Shown here one piece after another: positions 60,148-64,000 of a stretch of 64,000 nucleotides of DNA; within the stretch, counting starts at the first letter, position 1, and each line of letters begins with the position of its first letter. Location of the stretch: the NCBI RefSeq assembly GCF_002294985.1, contig NZ_NSGE01000001.1, forward strand, positions 124,001 through 188,000. Reading direction: 5' to 3'. A program made the translations under genes and the position numbers. The notes beneath the pieces were generated by a model. The model worked only from the letters and a program-made list of their open reading frames with translations. It was not told the origin of the DNA and made no database searches. Origin of the DNA: Mesorhizobium sp. WSM3862 (lineage in GTDB: Bacteria; Pseudomonadota; Alphaproteobacteria; Rhizobiales; Rhizobiaceae).

Positions 60148-60166
60148 AACGCGGGGACGCCGCGTT
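60148..60166 (+). promoter_or_regulatory. Leader hairpin before the NCS1 permease gene
   Basis: AACGCGG (60148-60154) pairs perfectly with CCGCGTT (60160-60166), loop GGACG, ending about five bases before the Shine-Dalgarno-like AAAAGGGG (60171-60178). It could modulate translation; no known riboswitch class fits. Confidence 0.4.
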
Positions 60167-60187
60167 TTGCAAAAGGGGACAGTTGCA

Positions 60188-61645
60188 ATGACCATACAAG
60201 GCGCTTCGCCGGACCTCTACAACGAGGATCTGGCTCCGGCAACAGTCAGGAACTGGGGGCCGTTTTCAATCTTCAACGTCTGGACTTCCGACGTCCACAG
60301 CCTCTGGGGCTATTATCTCGCCGCGAGCCTTTTTCTGTTCTGCGGCGGCTTCGTCAACTTCATCATCGCCATCGGCATCGGCTCGCTGATCATCTACTTC
60401 CTGATGAACCTTGTCGGCTATGCCGGCGTGAAGACCGGCGTTCCCTACCCCGTGCTTGCGCGCGCCTCCTTCGGCATCTGGGGTGCCAACATTCCGGCGC
60501 TGGTGCGCGCCGTCGTCGCCTGCTTCTGGTATGGCGCGCAGACGGCCGCTGCGTCGGGCGCAATCGTGGCGCTGCTGACGCGGCTGCAGTGGTTCGACGA
60601 GTTCAACAAGACCTCGCATCTGCTCGGCCATTCCACGCTGGAGGTGATCTGCTTCGTCGTCATCTGGGCGCTGCAGCTTTTGATCATCCAGAAGGGTATG
60701 GAAACGGTGCGCCGGTTCCAGGACTGGGCCGGACCCGCCGTTTGGGTGATGATGCTGATCCTGGCGATCTATCTCTGCGTCAAGTCGGGCACCTTCGCCT
60801 TCACCAGCGATATTCCGATGGACGTGCTGCTCGACAGGACCAAGGATGCCGGCGTGCCAGGCGAGCCGGGTTCGTGGACCGCGCTGTTCGCGGTGGCGGC
60901 AATCTGGGTAACCTACTTTTCGGCGCTCTACCTCAACTTCTGCGACTTCGCCCGCTACGCGCCCAACAACGCGGCGCTGCGCAAGGGCAACATCTGGGGC
61001 CTGCCGGTCAACCTGATCCTGTTCTCGCTGGTCGCCGGCATCACCACGATCGCCGCCTACGACGTCTATCACGAGGTGCTGCTCCACCCCGACCAGATCT
61101 CGGCCAAATTCGACAGCTGGTTCCTGGCGGCCCTTGCCGCGCTGACCTTCGCGGTGGCGACCCTGGGCATCAACGTCGTGGCGAACTTCGTCTCGCCGGC
61201 CTTCGACTTCTCCAACGTCTTCCCGCGTCAGATCGACTTCAAGAAGGGCGGCTATATCGCGGCGCTGATCGCGCTGGTGCTCTATCCGTTTGCGCCGTGG
61301 GAAGGCAGCGCTGCCTCCTTCGTCAACATCATCGGCGCGACGATGGGGCCGATCTTCGGCGTGATGATGGTCGACTATTATCTGATCCGTAAGGGCGAGG
61401 TCGACGTCAACGCGCTCTACCGCGAAGATGGCGAGTTCCGCTTCCAGGGCGGCTGGCACGTCAACGCCTTCATCGCCGCCGGCATCGGCGCGATCTTCTC
61501 CTCGATCCTGCCCAACTTCACCAACTGGCTGCCGTCCTGGTGGGGCGTCTATGGCTGGTTCTTCGGGGTCGCGATCGCGGGCGCCGTCTACTATGTGCTG
61601 CGCACAATGGCGCTCGGCGCCGGCGCACGCATGGCCAAGGCTTAA
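60188..61645 (+). CDS. NCS1-family nucleobase/cytosine-like permease
   Basis: A 485-residue secondary transporter with about twelve helices. NCS1 features are DLAPATVRNWGPFSIFNVWTSDVHSLWGYYLA near the N-terminus, YPVLARASFGIWGANIPALVRAVVACFWYGAQT, and LYLNFCDFARYAPNN, the part that in Mhp1 lines the substrate and sodium sites. These proteins import nucleobases, hydantoins, allantoin or vitamins with sodium or protons; the substrate is not decided. ATG 60188 with AGGGGAC ahead is the start; an in-frame ATG at 60167 lies inside the leader hairpin. A terminator hairpin follows. Confidence 0.9.
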   Translation: MTIQGASPDLYNEDLAPATVRNWGPFSIFNVWTSDVHSLWGYYLAASLFLFCGGFVNFIIAIGIGSLIIYFLMNLVGYAGVKTGVPYPVLARASFGIWGANIPALVRAVVACFWYGAQTAAASGAIVALLTRLQWFDEFNKTSHLLGHSTLEVICFVVIWALQLLIIQKGMETVRRFQDWAGPAVWVMMLILAIYLCVKSGTFAFTSDIPMDVLLDRTKDAGVPGEPGSWTALFAVAAIWVTYFSALYLNFCDFARYAPNNAALRKGNIWGLPVNLILFSLVAGITTIAAYDVYHEVLLHPDQISAKFDSWFLAALAALTFAVATLGINVVANFVSPAFDFSNVFPRQIDFKKGGYIAALIALVLYPFAPWEGSAASFVNIIGATMGPIFGVMMVDYYLIRKGEVDVNALYREDGEFRFQGGWHVNAFIAAGIGAIFSSILPNFTNWLPSWWGVYGWFFGVAIAGAVYYVLRTMALGAGARMAKA

Positions 61646-61652
61646 CACAGTC

Positions 61653-61680
61653 GGGGCGGCGAAAGCCGCCCCATTTGCTT
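61653..61680 (+). terminator. Hairpin terminator after the NCS1 permease gene
   Basis: GGGGCGGC (61653-61660) and GCCGCCCC (61665-61672) form an 8-base stem with a GAAA tetraloop, followed by ATTTGCTTCG. The T-tract is poor, so termination may be partial. Confidence 0.65.
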
Positions 61681-61743
61681 CGTCTCACTTGCCCACCATC
61701 TCGGGCCAGCCAATGCGGGGTCCTTGCGCTCGAAAAAGTTGCG

Positions 61744-62805
61744 TCAGGGCAGTTCGAGCTCGGGCTCAATGATGTAGATGGTAGGATCCATTTCTTCAGG
61801 AGACACGACGACCACGTCCTTGCCTGTCGCGTCTATATAGCCGTCCGTAACAGCAAAGCCCGCCATAAGCTGGTCGTCCGTGAGAGGATACCAGGAACCG
61901 AATTCGTGAGAGTAAGAAGCGATAGCCAACCTTGCCAAAATCGCGTTGTTATATAGGTCGACCTCGTAGTCCTCAGAAAATTTTCCGGCCGAGTATCTCT
62001 TATAGCCATCGATATAAGGATCGCGAGAATTCTTACCTCGATACTTGTCGACAATGGCGCCGACGGTGACCTTATCCTTGCTGCCATTAAAGTATATTTT
62101 TCGTAGCAGGAATCCCCAAGCGCCTACTCCGTACTCCGGGGCCTCATATATGGCAGTTTGATTTCCATGACGATCCGGCAACGTGCATCCCATATATCCG
62201 TTCATGCTGTCTCTCTGCCAATTGGAAATGTTGATGGCACCCGGATTGTTGGTTCGGAGAGCTCTTCGAGTAAGCGTATTTGACGAGTCGTAGTCGACGT
62301 CCGGTTGGCCGCTGAAGAAGTTGCCAAGGCCGGCCAGGCTTCTGAAGTCGAATTGAGTGCCTTGCGCATATTTCGCATCGTCACGAAAAGGCGGATCCAG
62401 ACGGCGCATGATGTTCGTGTCCCAAAACGGCAACCCCAGCGCTTTGCCGGTCCGAATGCTCACGACACCGTCAGCGGTTATCCCATGCGCCGCCTGGAAG
62501 GCCTTCGTGGCGCTCTCTGTTTGCGGGCCAAACAATCCATCAACATCGGAAGAGTAAAACCCTTTGTCCTCGAGCACGCATTGAAGGAGCGCGACCCTTC
62601 GATCAGGAACCTGGCTTTTGGTCAATTGAAACACCGGATCCTGCGATCCGCCGGCCGCCCGCCGAACACCGGCAAAAGCGACGAGAAACGGCAGGGTTGA
62701 GCTTGCGAGCACGTGCCTTCGTGTCACCGGAAAGGTGGAAGTCTCCGATACTTTCGCAAGAATTCCCGCTTGTCGTTTCTGACCAAGATATTCGAAGTCG
62801 AACAT
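61744..62805 (-). CDS. Tat-exported peptidoglycan-binding protein with a muramidase-like domain
   Basis: A protein of about 353 residues. From the ATG at 62805, residues 27-45 form a twin-arginine signal (VTRRHVLASSTLPFLVAFAG). Residues about 68-125 are a PG_binding_1 domain (VALLQCVLEDKGFYSSDVDGLFGPQTESATKAFQ in outline). The C-terminal part contains RTNNPGAINISNWQ and YEAPEYGVGAWGFLLRKIYF, resembling the N-N-P-G-x-I motif of phage P5-like muralytic structural proteins. The gene is visibly richer in A and T than its neighbours. Whether it cuts peptidoglycan is unknown. A start at 62811 is also possible. Confidence 0.72.
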   Translation of the reverse strand: MFDFEYLGQKRQAGILAKVSETSTFPVTRRHVLASSTLPFLVAFAGVRRAAGGSQDPVFQLTKSQVPDRRVALLQCVLEDKGFYSSDVDGLFGPQTESATKAFQAAHGITADGVVSIRTGKALGLPFWDTNIMRRLDPPFRDDAKYAQGTQFDFRSLAGLGNFFSGQPDVDYDSSNTLTRRALRTNNPGAINISNWQRDSMNGYMGCTLPDRHGNQTAIYEAPEYGVGAWGFLLRKIYFNGSKDKVTVGAIVDKYRGKNSRDPYIDGYKRYSAGKFSEDYEVDLYNNAILARLAIASYSHEFGSWYPLTDDQLMAGFAVTDGYIDATGKDVVVVSPEEMDPTIYIIEPELELP

Positions 62806-63148
62806 CGCCATTCTCCAAGCCGCCGAGCACCATTTGCTGGCACTAACGCCGTGCTTAGCTAGGCGAGTTCTGCCAAAGCGCTCCACGCCCAGCGATACAC
62901 CTTGGCTCCGGACCTCATCTTATCGTATCTTTGCCTCGGAACGTAGCTTATGCGGAGGGCGCAAGTTGGAGAGGCGAGTTCCCGTCCGGGTTGAGAATGT
63001 TTGTTTAGACGAACTTGCGCTCGCCAACCAACGCCGGCGCTGTGCGCTTCCCCGCCAAGAGCTCCAAAACGCCCTGCGCCCGACTTTTCGATCCTTAACT
63101 GCTCACCATGATGTTCGTCCGACCTTTTTCTAAATGTGGAGAATGGCA
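62806..63148. other. Divergent intergenic region, no gene seen
   Basis: About 340 bases between two outward-facing genes for exported proteins. Frames on both strands here have no recognisable content. Promoters for both neighbours must lie here. Confidence 0.5.
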
Positions 63149-64000
63149 ATGGAAGAGAATGGGTTTCGTCTGATCGTCCGCTGCATCGGTTCCGTCGCCC
63201 TGTTTGCTTTTTCCTCCCAAAACGCATTCGCAACCGATAGCGCGCGATGCGTTGCGAACATCGAAAAAGTGATTGCCGATGGGTCGGTTCCGGCGAAGGC
63301 AACGCCGCTGCCCTCGGAGCTCAGCGCGAAGCTTGACGCTGCGGTTCGATCCGCGCTGCCCAAGACGGCGGCACCAGGTGTCATCGTCGGCGTGGTGACA
63401 CCTTCCGGAACATGGAAGGCGGCGTATGGCAAGGCCGACCCTTCCGCCGGCACACCCATGGCTGTGGGGATGCACACGCGCATAGGTTCAGTTACCAAGA
63501 CATTCACCGGCACAGCGATCATGCAGTTGGCCGAAGCTGGGAAGCTGTCGCTTGACGACAAGATCCAGAAATACGTGCCCGGCATCCCCAATGGCGATCG
63601 GATCACGCTCCGCCAGCTCGCCGATATGACCAGCGGCATTGCGAGCTATACCCAAAGTGCAAAATTCCAAGATGTCTTGTTCTCCAAGCCTCAAACGATC
63701 TTCACGCCCAAGGAGCTGGTAGCCATCGGCGTGGCAGAATCGCCTCTCTTCGAGCCCGGAGCCTCGTTCAACTATTCGAACACCAACACGATCCTGCTCG
63801 GCATGGTCATGGAGCAGGTTACTGGAAAGACCATCGGCGAGGTTTTCAAGGAGCAGATCTTTGATCCGCTGAAGCTCAAGAATACGTCCTGGCCGGGCGA
63901 CTCGGTGGATTTGCCGGTGCCCTATGCTCAGGGCTTTACCCTGCAGGGGGATTTTGCCAAGCCGGATGCACCAAGCAACGCGACGAACTGGAACCCATCC
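63149..64000 (+). CDS. Serine hydrolase, beta-lactamase/D-Ala-D-Ala peptidase family (3' end cut off)
   Basis: The frame is open to the window edge, giving 284 residues. A signal peptide covers residues 1-29 (SVALFAFSSQNAFA). The class C beta-lactamase fold shows the catalytic SxxK as SVTK (Ser114-Lys117) in TRIGSVTKTFTGTAIMQLAEAG and the YxN motif at Tyr209-Asn211 (FNYSNTNTILLGMVMEQVTG). The third KTG-like motif lies beyond the window. Members include D-aminopeptidases, esterases and carboxypeptidases. GGAG seven bases upstream supports the ATG at 63149 over the one at 63143. Confidence 0.9.
   Translation, partial: MEENGFRLIVRCIGSVALFAFSSQNAFATDSARCVANIEKVIADGSVPAKATPLPSELSAKLDAAVRSALPKTAAPGVIVGVVTPSGTWKAAYGKADPSAGTPMAVGMHTRIGSVTKTFTGTAIMQLAEAGKLSLDDKIQKYVPGIPNGDRITLRQLADMTSGIASYTQSAKFQDVLFSKPQTIFTPKELVAIGVAESPLFEPGASFNYSNTNTILLGMVMEQVTGKTIGEVFKEQIFDPLKLKNTSWPGDSVDLPVPYAQGFTLQGDFAKPDAPSNATNWNPS

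Noticed and set aside
60040..60166. Guanidine-II (mini-ykkC) riboswitch before the NCS1 permease gene
   Set aside because: Two ACGR-loop hairpins are required. The one good hairpin has loop GGACG followed by C, and the candidate second hairpin (60048-60063) has a poor 4-base stem.
1..64000. CRISPR array, insertion sequences or prophage genes
   Set aside because: No regularly spaced repeats, transposase or phage structural genes were recognised anywhere in the window.

Overview
The window is a 64 kb piece of chromosome from a GC-rich alphaproteobacterium, most probably a member of the Rhizobiales close to Mesorhizobium. This rests on phosphatidylcholine synthase, a BacA-like peptide transporter fused to an ABC ATPase, IalB, DUF982, DUF1289 and DUF2059 proteins, TIGR02281 protease, HspQ, and palindromic intergenic elements of the rhizobial type. 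It was assigned by reading protein motifs; no database search was run. Most of the window is ordinary core chromosome with short operons, short gaps and similar composition. No insertion sequence, prophage or CRISPR array was seen.

Layout. 1-2.1 kb: end of a TerC/YjbE membrane protein and rimO. 2.2-6.9 kb: a complete BMP-type (nucleoside-like) ABC importer operon. 7.1-10.5 kb: quinone oxidoreductase, pcs and a DUF1326/DUF2182 pair. 10.5-16 kb: UbiH-like hydroxylase, hspQ, IalB, a YejA-like binding protein and a FrnE-like thioredoxin-fold protein. 16.2-23.7 kb: BacA-like ABC protein, mgtE, gor, DUF2059, rpiA and gph. 23.8 kb: tRNA-Val(CAC). 24.8-31.7 kb: a Crp-like regulator, a 1423-residue cytochrome P450/transmembrane/DyP-peroxidase fusion, and a class III cyclase with TPRs. 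32-38 kb: small exported and membrane proteins, an L,D-transpeptidase, rhodanese, a hydrolase/MarR divergent pair with two clear operators, and a PPOX flavoprotein. 38-42.5 kb: molybdenum cofactor genes moaA, mobA and mobB, with a ModE-like box before moaA. 42.6-45 kb: an amino-acid ABC importer lacking an ATPase gene. 45-53.8 kb: housekeeping genes (dehydrogenase, AlkD-like, Lrp, UDG-like, GST, nuclease, histidine kinase, cobT, aspartic protease). 53.8-59.3 kb: dusA followed by a glycolipid/polysaccharide decoration cluster (GT2, methyltransferase, GtrA; opposite them a PIG-V-like GT-C enzyme). 59.4 kb: a decayed copy of the dusA 3' end. 59.6-64 kb: DUF982 protein, NCS1 permease, a Tat-exported peptidoglycan-binding protein and a truncated serine hydrolase.

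The most unusual object is the P450-DyP fusion (25521-29792). It joins two haem enzymes through two membrane helices. The P450 half keeps its haem cysteine and ExxR motif but lacks the usual acid/alcohol pair of the I-helix, which suggests chemistry on peroxides. A Crp-like regulator with an apparently intact cyclic-nucleotide pocket and a class III cyclase with intact catalytic residues flank it, so the three could form a signalling-plus-oxidation module. That link is inference. Other points worth checking are the twin MarR operators over a start codon, the Mo-box, the dusA fragment, and a hairpin between the binding-protein and permease genes of the amino-acid importer.
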